From Leucobacter sp. OH1287 (GTDB taxonomy: Bacteria; Actinomycetota; Actinomycetes; Actinomycetales; Microbacteriaceae): a DNA stretch of 62,070 nt. Location: positions 1 through 62,070 of the forward strand of contig NZ_RQYM01000012.1 in NCBI RefSeq assembly GCF_003859945.1, in the 5' to 3' direction. The translations under genes were made by a program, and so were the position numbers. Below the pieces are notes generated by a model. That model was not told the origin of the DNA. It saw nothing but the letters and a program-made list of their open reading frames with translations, and did not search any database. The stretch's first letter is position 1. Each line of letters begins with the position of its first letter. Below are positions 34,944 through 42,925 of the stretch, in pieces.

Positions 34944-36026
34944 TCACTCTGCTCTTTCCACGGACATCGCAAACCCGGTCACAACCCGCACCTCGCCGTC
35001 TGTCACCCGCACCATCGCAGCGAGGCGACCCTGTGGATCCACCGCCGCCGCAAGCTCGTGCTCTGCCGCCCCGGCTGGTAACCGGAGACGCTTTCCGTGC
35101 CGGATCGCCACAGCCTGATCGGTATCAAGCTCCAGCACCGGCCACAGTCGCTGTGCTGCGCTGCCCGGGGTGAGCGGGTTAATCGCACTAAAATCTATTT
35201 CGCCGTACTCCGCAAGCATTTCAGCAAGCACCTGATCGGCGGTTTTTTCTGAACCGCGCGGCACGATCCCGCGCTCTGCCGCGATCCAGCGGGCGGCACG
35301 ATCAAGCTCAGCGGAACTAACCGCCTCAGTAACCCGGAACGGCCCGACGGCTGTGCGCCGGAGCGCGGTCAAGTGCCCGCCAACGCCGAGCGCCTCACCG
35401 AGGTCACGCGCGAGCGCCCGCACATAGGTGCCAGACGAACAGTCAACGCTCGCCTCCAGCTCCACGGCCGGCCCCGCTGGGGTTTCGATTAGCCGCGGCT
35501 CACCAACGGTGAAACTGTGAATGGTCACCGGCCGCGCTTTCAAATCAACATCCTGCCCGGCACGCACCAGGTTGTAGGCGCGCTGCCCGTTCACCTTGAT
35601 CGCGCTAACCGCTGTTGGCACCTGCATTATCTCGCCGTTCAGTGCCGCTACCGCGCGCTGCAGCCGTTCCGGATCGAGCGCCGCGTCAAGCGCCCCCCGG
35701 TCTGCCTGCTCCACAGTCTCACCCTCGGAATCGTCGGTGACGGTGCGCTGGCCGAGCCTAATGGTCGCGGTGTAGGTTTTTGGCAGCCCAACCAGGTGGG
35801 TTAGCAGCCTGGTCGCGGGCCCAACACCGAGAATCAAAAGCCCGGTCGCTAGCGGATCCAGCGTCCCGGCGTGCCCGATTTTCTTGGTGCCGAAAACCCT
35901 GCGGGAGCGAGCAACCGTGTCGTGGCTCGTCCACCCGCTCGCTTTGTCAACCAGCAGCAGGGCGCCACCGGCTGCGGCCGCAGCTCGGATGGTCTCCCAC
36001 TGCTCGGGCGAGACGGTTTCAGCCAT
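34944..36026 (-). CDS. truB: tRNA pseudouridine(55) synthase
   Basis: 360 residues. The catalytic aspartate is in KIGHAGTLDPLATGLLILG; LLVDKASGWTSHD precedes it and SSGTYVRALARDLGEALG follows. The C-terminal 70 residues form the RNA-binding extension (PUA-like). It makes the T-loop pseudouridine of tRNAs. Its start overlaps the rbfA end by eight bases. Confidence 0.93.
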   Translation of the reverse strand: MAETVSPEQWETIRAAAAAGGALLLVDKASGWTSHDTVARSRRVFGTKKIGHAGTLDPLATGLLILGVGPATRLLTHLVGLPKTYTATIRLGQRTVTDDSEGETVEQADRGALDAALDPERLQRAVAALNGEIMQVPTAVSAIKVNGQRAYNLVRAGQDVDLKARPVTIHSFTVGEPRLIETPAGPAVELEASVDCSSGTYVRALARDLGEALGVGGHLTALRRTAVGPFRVTEAVSSAELDRAARWIAAERGIVPRGSEKTADQVLAEMLAEYGEIDFSAINPLTPGSAAQRLWPVLELDTDQAVAIRHGKRLRLPAGAAEHELAAAVDPQGRLAAMVRVTDGEVRVVTGFAMSVERAE

Positions 36027-36483
36027 CTAGCCTGCCGCTGTCGGTGTCGTCCTCGTCGGTTTCCTCTCCGGGCGCGGGCTTGTACGGATCCGCATCGCCC
36101 GCGTATTCGGCGTTTGCCGCCTGCTTTGCCACCTCTGCGTCGCGCTGTTTCGCCTCCTCAAGGAGCGCGGTTAGGTGCGATGCTGTCTCTGGCAGCTCGT
36201 CGGGGATGAAGGTGAGAGTTGGTGTCAGCCTGGTGCCGAGGTTTTTGGCGACCTCACTGCGCAGCATCCCGGTTGCGGCCTGCAGCGCTTTTGCGGAGTC
36301 TTCGCGCTCCTGTTCGCTGCCGTAAACCGTGTAAAACACGCTCGCCTGCTGCAGATCACCGGTGACACGCACCTCTGTGATTGTCACATAGCCCAAGCGT
36401 GGATCACGCAACCCCTTCGCTAAGCGGGTCGCCAAGATCTGCTGGATCCGGTCAGCTACCTTTCCTACGCGGGGACTTGCCAT
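36019..36483 (-). CDS. rbfA: 30S ribosome-binding factor A
   Basis: 154 residues from the ATG at 36483, which has GGAAGGAAAAC directly upstream; a longer frame to 36576 has no such site and no family match. ASPRVGKVADRIQQILA and DPRLGYVTITEVRVTGDLQQ are typical of RbfA, a cold-shock assembly factor of the small subunit. The C-terminus is an acidic tail. Confidence 0.92.
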   Translation of the reverse strand: MASPRVGKVADRIQQILATRLAKGLRDPRLGYVTITEVRVTGDLQQASVFYTVYGSEQEREDSAKALQAATGMLRSEVAKNLGTRLTPTLTFIPDELPETASHLTALLEEAKQRDAEVAKQAANAEYAGDADPYKPAPGEETDEDDTDSGRLDG

Positions 36484-36547
36484 TGTTTTCCTTCCCAGTC
36501 GGGCTGCTGTGACTGGTTTTGGTGTCACAGGAAGCGGTTTAACAACC

Positions 36548-36577
36548 GTTGGGGGCCGAGCACGCCCGACCCCCAAC
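36548..36577 (-). terminator. GC-rich hairpin between infB and rbfA
   Basis: GTTGGGGG (36548-36555) pairs with CCCCCAAC (36570-36577). No T-run follows on the minus strand, so it may be a partial terminator or an RNA-processing hairpin within the cluster. Confidence 0.45.
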
Positions 36578-36586
36578 AGCCACTAA

Positions 36587-39421
36587 CTAGACTCGTGGTT
36601 TTTCGACCATCTCTGTTGTTTCGATTTCGTCACCCTCACGAATGTCGTTGTATTTGCCGAGGCCAATACCGCACTCGTAGTCGGTTTTCACCTCGGTGAC
36701 GTCGTCTTTGAAGCGACGCAGCGACTCAATCGCGAGGTCGTCGGCGATTACCACACCGTCACGGATAACCCGAGCTTTCGCGTTGCGGGTGATGGTTCCG
36801 GACCGCACAATAACACCGGCGATGTTGCCGAACTTGCTGGAGCGGAAGATCTCCCGAATCTCTGCAACACCGGAGCGAACCTCCTCATACTCTGGCTTGA
36901 GCAGACCCTTGAGGGAGTTCTCAATGTCGTCGATCGCGTTGTAGATGACGTTGTAGAAGCGAATATCTACGCCTTCGCGCTGTGCACGCTCACGAGCCTT
37001 CTGGTCTGGTCGCACATTGAAGCCAATGATAATCGCGTTGTCAATGGTTGCCAGGTCTACGTCTGACTCGGTGATCGCGCCAACGCCGCGGTGCAGGATC
37101 CGCAGCTGCACTGAATCGTCAACCTCGATTTTCATCAGTGACTCTTCAAGCGCCTCAACAGCACCGGAAACGTCACCCTTAATAATGAGGTTGAGGGATT
37201 CAACCTTGCCCTCTTCAAGCGCCTTAGTGAAGTCTTCAAGGCTCATGCGCTTGCGTGCCTTAGCCAGCTGTGCGTTGCGCTGTGCGGCCTCACGCTTTTC
37301 TGCGATCTGGCGTGCTGTGCGATCCTCACCGGTAACGATGAAGCTGTCGCCTGCGCGTGGCACCGAGCTGAGGCCCTGCACCGCAACCGGCCGTGATGGC
37401 CCAGCCTCGGTAACACTGTTGCCGTTCTCGTCGAGCATCGCCCGCACACGACCGTAAGCGGTTCCTGTAACGATCGCGTCACCGACACGCAGGGTTCCCG
37501 ACTGGATGAGCACGGTCGCAACCGCGCCGCGGCCCTTATCGAGGTGCGCCTCAATGGCAACGCCGCGGGCATCCCGATCCGGGTTCGCCTGCAGTTCGAG
37601 GCCCGCATCAGCGGTAAGCAGAACCGCCTCCAGCAGGTTGTCAATACCCATGTTGTTCTTCGCCGAAACGTCAACGAACATCACGTCACCGCCGTATTCT
37701 TCGGCGATCAGGTCGAACTCGGTGAGCTGCTGGCGCACCTTGGCAGGGTTTGCCTCCGGCTTGTCAACCTTGTTAACAGCGACAACGATCGGCACGTTCG
37801 CGGCTTTCGCGTGGTTCAGCGCCTCAACGGTCTGCGGCATGATGCCGTCGTCGGCCGCAACAACCAGGATCGCAATGTCGGTGACCTGCGCACCACGGGC
37901 ACGCATCGCGGTAAACGCCTCGTGACCCGGGGTGTCAATGAAGGTGATCTTGCGATCCTCGCCCTCGTGCGGGGTTGTCACCTGGTACGCACCAATGTGC
38001 TGGGTGATGCCGCCGGCCTCGCCCTGTACAACGTTTGCGTTGCGGATCGCGTCAAGCAACCGAGTTTTACCGTGGTCGACGTGACCCATCACGGTGACAA
38101 CCGGCGGACGCGGCAGCAGATTCTCATCGTCTGCGGCCTCAGCCTCAAGGTCGATGTCGAAGCTGTCGAGCAGCTCCTTGTCTTCGTCCTCCGGTGAAAC
38201 AATCTGGATCTTGTATCCGAGCTCCTCACCGAGGATCTCAAACGTGGTTTCGTCGAGCGACTCGGTTGCGGTTGCCATCTCACCCAGGTGGAACAGAATG
38301 GTCACCAGGTTTGATGCGCTTGTGTCAATCTTCTCGGCAAAATCGGCAAGAGACGCGCCGCGTCGCATGCGGATTACCGTGTCACCGGTGCCGCGTGGGA
38401 CGCTAACACCGCCAATTACCGGTGCCTCCCGCATCTCAAACTCTTGCCGCTTCGCCCGCTTCGACTTGCGTGCTTTGCTCTTGGATCCGCCGCGACCGAA
38501 GGCGCCAGCGGTTCCCGCGCCACGACCCGCACGGCCGCGACCGGCAAATCCTCCCGGTGCTGGACGTGCGCCACCACCGGCGCCGCCGCCCGGAGCACCC
38601 GGACGACTGAATCCACCCGGCCTTGCACCGCCTGGACGAGGAGCGCCCGGACGTGGAGCACCTGGACGCGGTGCGCCCGGTTTACCGGCACGATCCGGCT
38701 TGCCTGCGCCCTGCGGTTTTGACGGCTTTGGAATATTGCCCGGGGTTGGACGCTTCGCCATCCCCTGTGTGCGAGTGAACGGGTTGTTGCCCGGGCGCGG
38801 TGGCCGCGGAATCCCCATCCCCTGCACGCTCGCAAACGGGTTATTGCCGGGGCGTGGGCCGCCCTTTGCCTCTTTCGCGGTGGATCCTGCTGCCTCCGCC
38901 TTAGCCGCATCGGCTTTAGCCGCAACGGGTTTTGCCGCGCCAGGTTTTGCGCCCTGGCGAGCTCCCGGTTTTGCGGCTGGTTTGCCCGCTGCTTTAGCGG
39001 CTGGTTCACCGCTGTCAGCCTCGGCACTGTCTTTGCCCGCGGCCGGTTTCGGCCCCGGTTTTGGCGCGCCCTTGGCACCCGCGTCTGCGGTGCCGGCGGC
39101 CGTTTCTGTCTGCTTGGCAGCCTTCGACTGCCCTGATTTTGCCTGCGCACCCTTAGGCTGCGCATCCTTTGCCTGGGACTGTGCAGCAGCGCCGGACTTG
39201 CCCTTAGCTGCGGCATCAGATTTAGTTTTTGCGCCCGCCTCTGCCGACTCTGGTTTCACACCCTCGGCCTCAAAGGCAGCCTTAACTTTGCGTGCTACAG
39301 GCGGCATCACACTGGAGGATGGAGACTTAACAAACTCGCCCAGCTCTTTTAGCTTAGCGAGCACTGCTTTGCTCTCAACTCCCAGTTCTGCCGCGATTTC
39401 GTGAACGCGTGGGTTAGCCAA
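36587..39421 (-). CDS. infB: translation initiation factor IF-2
   Basis: 944 residues from a TTG at 39421 ([14 protein letters not shown]), preceded by AGGAGAAAA; a GTG seven codons earlier lies inside a hairpin. The N-terminus has the IF2_N domain ([20 protein letters not shown]), then a long Ala/Lys/Pro and Pro/Gly/Arg-rich linker with repeated APRPG units. The GTPase core has GHVDHGKT near residue 447, [15 protein letters not shown] and VNKVDKP, followed by domains II-IV. It delivers initiator tRNA. The open frame on the opposite strand across the linker is a compositional shadow. Confidence 0.95.
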   Translation of the reverse strand: MANPRVHEIAAELGVESKAVLAKLKELGEFVKSPSSSVMPPVARKVKAAFEAEGVKPESAEAGAKTKSDAAAKGKSGAAAQSQAKDAQPKGAQAKSGQSKAAKQTETAAGTADAGAKGAPKPGPKPAAGKDSAEADSGEPAAKAAGKPAAKPGARQGAKPGAAKPVAAKADAAKAEAAGSTAKEAKGGPRPGNNPFASVQGMGIPRPPRPGNNPFTRTQGMAKRPTPGNIPKPSKPQGAGKPDRAGKPGAPRPGAPRPGAPRPGGARPGGFSRPGAPGGGAGGGARPAPGGFAGRGRAGRGAGTAGAFGRGGSKSKARKSKRAKRQEFEMREAPVIGGVSVPRGTGDTVIRMRRGASLADFAEKIDTSASNLVTILFHLGEMATATESLDETTFEILGEELGYKIQIVSPEDEDKELLDSFDIDLEAEAADDENLLPRPPVVTVMGHVDHGKTRLLDAIRNANVVQGEAGGITQHIGAYQVTTPHEGEDRKITFIDTPGHEAFTAMRARGAQVTDIAILVVAADDGIMPQTVEALNHAKAANVPIVVAVNKVDKPEANPAKVRQQLTEFDLIAEEYGGDVMFVDVSAKNNMGIDNLLEAVLLTADAGLELQANPDRDARGVAIEAHLDKGRGAVATVLIQSGTLRVGDAIVTGTAYGRVRAMLDENGNSVTEAGPSRPVAVQGLSSVPRAGDSFIVTGEDRTARQIAEKREAAQRNAQLAKARKRMSLEDFTKALEEGKVESLNLIIKGDVSGAVEALEESLMKIEVDDSVQLRILHRGVGAITESDVDLATIDNAIIIGFNVRPDQKARERAQREGVDIRFYNVIYNAIDDIENSLKGLLKPEYEEVRSGVAEIREIFRSSKFGNIAGVIVRSGTITRNAKARVIRDGVVIADDLAIESLRRFKDDVTEVKTDYECGIGLGKYNDIREGDEIETTEMVEKPRV

Positions 39422-39430
39422 TTTTCTCCT

Positions 39431-39450
39431 GTCTGGGTTCACGCCCAGAC
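39431..39450 (-). promoter_or_regulatory. perfect hairpin directly upstream of the infB ribosome-binding site
   Basis: GTCTGGG (39431-39437) and CCCAGAC (39444-39450) form a 7 bp stem with a 6-base loop. In the infB mRNA it ends exactly where AGGAGA begins. It could restrain or insulate ribosome loading. Confidence 0.55.
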
Positions 39451-39497
39451 AGAGCGAGAACCTTTTCTATCTACTTACGGAACTCATCGTGAACCGT

Positions 39498-39758
39498 TCA
39501 TGAGTTATCCATGATCAATTTCAACCTGTTCTCTAAATTGTGTGTTGCAACACTCGCTGCAACGCGCAACGCTCTCGCAAAGGTATTACGAGAAATCGCC
39601 TTCTGCACGCATTCGACGCTGTCATGCACCCAGGCTCCACGCCCGGGCATACTAGCCTTATCATCAAACACATACTCGTTGTTTACAACAACGACACGGC
39701 GCAGCCCAGCCCGTTTTTCTCGCGCTCGACATGCAACGCAGGTGCGAATAGCTTCCAT
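39498..39758 (-). CDS. ylxR: YlxR-family RNA-binding protein
   Basis: 86 residues. RTCVACRAREKRAGLRRVVV and MPGRGAWVH are the family motifs; the fold binds RNA and has been linked to RNase P regulation in Firmicutes. Its place between nusA and infB is standard. Two CxxC-spaced cysteines are near the N-terminus. Confidence 0.88.
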   Translation of the reverse strand: MEAIRTCVACRAREKRAGLRRVVVVNNEYVFDDKASMPGRGAWVHDSVECVQKAISRNTFARALRVAASVATHNLENRLKLIMDNS

Positions 39759-39805
39759 TCTAGCAGCCTAACTTGAGGATTTTTAGACACCCTCGTATCT
39801 GAATA

Positions 39806-40804
39806 TCAGCTTTCTGTCATCACAGAATCAGGCTGAATATCAATCTTCGCGCCGGTCAGCTTCGCCGCCAGTCTAGCGTTCTGCCCCTCTTTACCGATGG
39901 CCAGTGAAAGCTGTGCATCAGGCACAAGCGCCCGCACCTGCTTCAGCTCGGCGTTGAGGGTGAACACCTCGGTCACCTTGGACGGTGACAGTGCGTTGGC
40001 AACAAACTTGGTCAGCTCCGGTGAGTAGTCAACAATGTCGATTTTCTCCTCACCGAGCTCGCTCATCACAGCGCGCACTCGCCTGCCCATTTCGCCGATG
40101 CAGGTGCCCTTCGCGTTAATGCCCTCCTTGGTTGCCCGCACCGCAATCTTGCTGCGGTGGCCAGCCTCACGGGCGATTGACACGATCTCAACAATACCCT
40201 CGGTGATCTCGGGCACCTCAAACTCAAAGAGCTTGCGCACAAGCCCCGGGTGGGTGCGTGACACGGTCACCTGCGGTCCTTTTAGCCCCTTAGCAACGCT
40301 TGTAACGTAGACTCGCAGCCTAGTGCCGTGCGGGTAGGTTTCGCCCGGAACCTGCTCTTCGGGTGGCAGAATCGCTTCCACCTCGCCGAGATCAATATGC
40401 ACCATGCGCGGGTTTGGCCCCTGCTGCACAGTTCCCGAAACCAGCTGACCCTCCTTGTTTTTGAACTGGCCAAGCACCGCGTCATCGGCGATCTCGCGGA
40501 TCCGCTGGTTAATAATCTGCTTTGCTGCGTTTGCACCGATCCGACCGAACTCTTCGGTCTCAACCAGCGCCTCACCGAGTGACTCACCGGCGTCGTTGTA
40601 TTCCGGTGCGTAAACCCTGATGTCGCCGGTTTTACGATCCAGCTCAACTCGCACCTCACTGTCGTGGGGTACGGTGTCGCCTACGTTTTGGGCGTGCTTA
40701 ATGTATGCGGAGTGGATCGCCTGCTCAATAATGTGTGCGAGCTCCTCAAACGGAATCTCTTTTTCTCGTTCGATGACCCGCAACTCTGTGAGTTCGATGC
40801 GCAT
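39806..40804 (-). CDS. nusA: transcription termination/antitermination protein NusA
   Basis: 332 residues, the short actinobacterial form. The N-terminal polymerase-binding domain (IPFEELAHIIEQAIHSAY) is followed by S1 (GTVQQGPNPRMVHIDLGEVE) and two KH domains (GTCIGEMGRRVRAVMSEL; LAIGKEGQNARLAAKLTG). There are no C-terminal acidic repeats. The upstream gene is not rimP, as would be usual, but the DUF1023 gene of a type VII secretion-like cluster, 131 bases away. Confidence 0.94.
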   Translation of the reverse strand: MRIELTELRVIEREKEIPFEELAHIIEQAIHSAYIKHAQNVGDTVPHDSEVRVELDRKTGDIRVYAPEYNDAGESLGEALVETEEFGRIGANAAKQIINQRIREIADDAVLGQFKNKEGQLVSGTVQQGPNPRMVHIDLGEVEAILPPEEQVPGETYPHGTRLRVYVTSVAKGLKGPQVTVSRTHPGLVRKLFEFEVPEITEGIVEIVSIAREAGHRSKIAVRATKEGINAKGTCIGEMGRRVRAVMSELGEEKIDIVDYSPELTKFVANALSPSKVTEVFTLNAELKQVRALVPDAQLSLAIGKEGQNARLAAKLTGAKIDIQPDSVMTES

Positions 40805-40935
40805 GTTTTCCTCCTTATTAAGCTGTAGATAGCCGCGGCTTAGGGAACCGCGGTGGTTGAGGCAAGCACCGTCACTGCCTGCACAACCCTGGTTAAGTAT
40901 GTAATCTTAGCGCATCAAATTCATTTTTTTATCAA

Positions 40936-42651
40936 TTATTTGCCGCTTCCACCTCCCTCGGTGATCTCCTTCGCTATCCAGCTAAGCGACTGCGTGTTCT
41001 CCTGAAAATATCCTTTGACAAGGTCATTGTCGGTGGAGATCATACTGTGTGTGCCGACAAAGGGGCGGTCTTGTAACAGCCGGTTTGAGCTAAACACCTC
41101 TGCGCCTTTAAGCTCGCGTGGATCCACCCGGTGCTCACCGAATGTTCTGCCGATCGGTGCAATATAGTCGCTCGCGAGGAGTGCGAGTGTGAGATAGTTG
41201 AGCGGCGCGTTTGGCATCAGCGGATTAACCAGCAGGTCTCCCAATTCTCCCCAGTTCTTCGGGTGCGGATCCGCTGTTGTCGCCGCTATTCGCTTGGTTT
41301 GCAGCGATTCTGCGGTTGTGCCCGTTTTCAGCCCTGCCGATCCGACAGCGATAAATATGTCAACGGGAGTGTTCAAGCGTTTTATTCCCTCCGCGCCGGT
41401 TGTTGTGCCAAAGGAGTGCCCGATCACCGCGAAGGTTTTTGGCGGATTGTTGATGCGCAGCCGCTGCACCTCGTTAATATCCTGCGACAGCATCATCCCT
41501 CCCTCCGTGGCGCGCTTCATAAACGGCTCCTCCTTCGCGATCGGGCTGTCGTACCCGATCCACACGCTAACCGCGACACTGTTTGTGTACTTCAGTGACT
41601 CCCCCATCAGGTTTAACGCGGCGGTGTTTATCTCCCCTGTCCCCGCAACCGTCGAGTACATGCCCGGCACTATCAAGGCCATGTGCTCTGCGGTTTGTGG
41701 ATCCCCGAAGCTCACCTGCGCGGTTATCGCGCCGTAGTGTCTCCCAAAGCCGCTGAGGTTAACCCTGTTCTGACTGTTTTCTCGATTTAACGCCTGGGCT
41801 GCGATGCCGATCCCCGTTCCCGCGATAAGCAGTTCCGCGTAGTTTTCGTCCGCTTTGTGCAGCTGTTTCTTCAGTATCCGCAGCTGCTTTTTGAACTCGT
41901 CAGTCCCCAGGGTTGTCTCGTTAAATCCCATCGCCACATAGGCTTCCTCCGGGTTTTTGGTCGCCCACTTTAACGCCCTCCGGTTTACCCGGTTCTGTTC
42001 AGCGGTTGGCAGGCTTGTCAGCTGGCAGGCAAGCAGCGGATAATCCCTCACCAGCTTCCCGTAGGCATCACTGTTTTCGGCGATCAGTGCAGCCGCTTCT
42101 TCACCGCTGCTGTTTCTTATCTGCCAGTAAAGCTCCGAGAGTTGCCTGTTTTCCCAGAGCGGCACCCGCTGCGAAACCGGTGTGACGGTCACCGGTTCCC
42201 AGCTCAACTGTTGCAGGTCGCTGACACACTTCGACACTGCCTCTGTACAGTCAGTAAGCGCAGTGTTAAGCACCGCTTCTCCCGCTCCTCTGCTGTTGTC
42301 TAGTTCCCGCAGCTGCGCTGTTAAGACTGCAGGGGTCTCTCCCGCTGTTAGCGCGCTCTGCCCCTGCATAAACAGTTCGTCCAGCTCACCGCGGTGTGTT
42401 TCCAGCGCCTCCGCTGCTCCCGCTACCGCTGCGCTGAGCTCCCGTACGATCTTTGGCAGGTTCTGGGTCAGCAGTGTTCCCAATGCTCCCATAACACGGT
42501 GCTGATTTGGCAGCACGGACGGTAGCACGGAGTTTGTCATAACAGTCAGCTCATCGAAGTAGTCTACCTGCGAGTTGAGCGACGCCTTCGCTGTTTCAAG
42601 CTCCGCGAGCGTCTCATAGTCAAACCCCTCTGTGGTTATTCCGTTTGTCAT
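40936..42651 (-). CDS. DUF1023 alpha/beta-hydrolase with helical N-terminus (type VII-associated)
   Basis: 571 residues from the ATG at 42651, which has GGGGAGGAG upstream. The first 190 or so residues are mostly helical, like the LXG/WXG-type leaders of type VII substrates. The C-terminal 300 are a DUF1023 hydrolase: LLIAGTGIGIAAQAL, MALIVPGMYSTVAGTG, a nucleophile elbow FAVIGHSFGTTTGA (serine), and IFIAVGSAGL. DUF1023 proteins occur near type VII secretion genes in actinobacteria. No signal peptide or transmembrane helix is seen, so export would need the neighbouring system. It is the last gene of the cluster; esterase or lipase activity is inferred from the elbow. Confidence 0.8.
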   Translation of the reverse strand: MTNGITTEGFDYETLAELETAKASLNSQVDYFDELTVMTNSVLPSVLPNQHRVMGALGTLLTQNLPKIVRELSAAVAGAAEALETHRGELDELFMQGQSALTAGETPAVLTAQLRELDNSRGAGEAVLNTALTDCTEAVSKCVSDLQQLSWEPVTVTPVSQRVPLWENRQLSELYWQIRNSSGEEAAALIAENSDAYGKLVRDYPLLACQLTSLPTAEQNRVNRRALKWATKNPEEAYVAMGFNETTLGTDEFKKQLRILKKQLHKADENYAELLIAGTGIGIAAQALNRENSQNRVNLSGFGRHYGAITAQVSFGDPQTAEHMALIVPGMYSTVAGTGEINTAALNLMGESLKYTNSVAVSVWIGYDSPIAKEEPFMKRATEGGMMLSQDINEVQRLRINNPPKTFAVIGHSFGTTTGAEGIKRLNTPVDIFIAVGSAGLKTGTTAESLQTKRIAATTADPHPKNWGELGDLLVNPLMPNAPLNYLTLALLASDYIAPIGRTFGEHRVDPRELKGAEVFSSNRLLQDRPFVGTHSMISTDNDLVKGYFQENTQSLSWIAKEITEGGGSGK

Positions 42652-42682
42652 CACGTCTCCTCCCCTGTTTACCTGTTTACCG

Positions 42683-42925
42683 CTACTGGTACGCCTCAAC
42701 AACCGCGTTTAACCTGTCTGCGCACGCGGTTAAACACTCGGCGAGTTCAATAAAACAGCGATGCAGATGCCCGCCGATGTCCTCGTAGAGCTGTTTGGAT
42801 GTTTCAGGCAGTGCGGCCGGGACCGCAAGCGGCGGGGCTGCTGCGAGCCCCGCAACCACTCGCAGGGAGCTTTCCACCGACTCAAAGGTGAGCGGGTCGA
42901 TAAAGACGTCAACGTGCGTTTTCAT
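42683..42925 (-). CDS. 80-residue helical-hairpin protein, possible EspC/Esx-like partner
   Basis: 80 residues overlapping the end of the large ATPase by 17 bases and ending 31 bases before the hydrolase start. It is predicted to form two helices separated by a Pro/Ala-rich turn (PPLAVPAALPETS). The second helix, YEDIGGHLHRCFIELAECLT, ends in a LNAVVEAYQ tail. Size, two-helix shape and position suggest a small secreted partner like EspC or WXG100 proteins, but no WXG motif is present. Function unproven. Confidence 0.6.
   Translation of the reverse strand: MKTHVDVFIDPLTFESVESSLRVVAGLAAAPPLAVPAALPETSKQLYEDIGGHLHRCFIELAECLTACADRLNAVVEAYQ

Noticed and set aside
38094-39404. Long plus-strand frame rich in Pro/Gly/Ala opposite the infB linker
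   Set aside because: It mirrors the low-complexity GC-rich linker of infB, has no ribosome-binding site and no family resemblance; infB is certain on the other strand.
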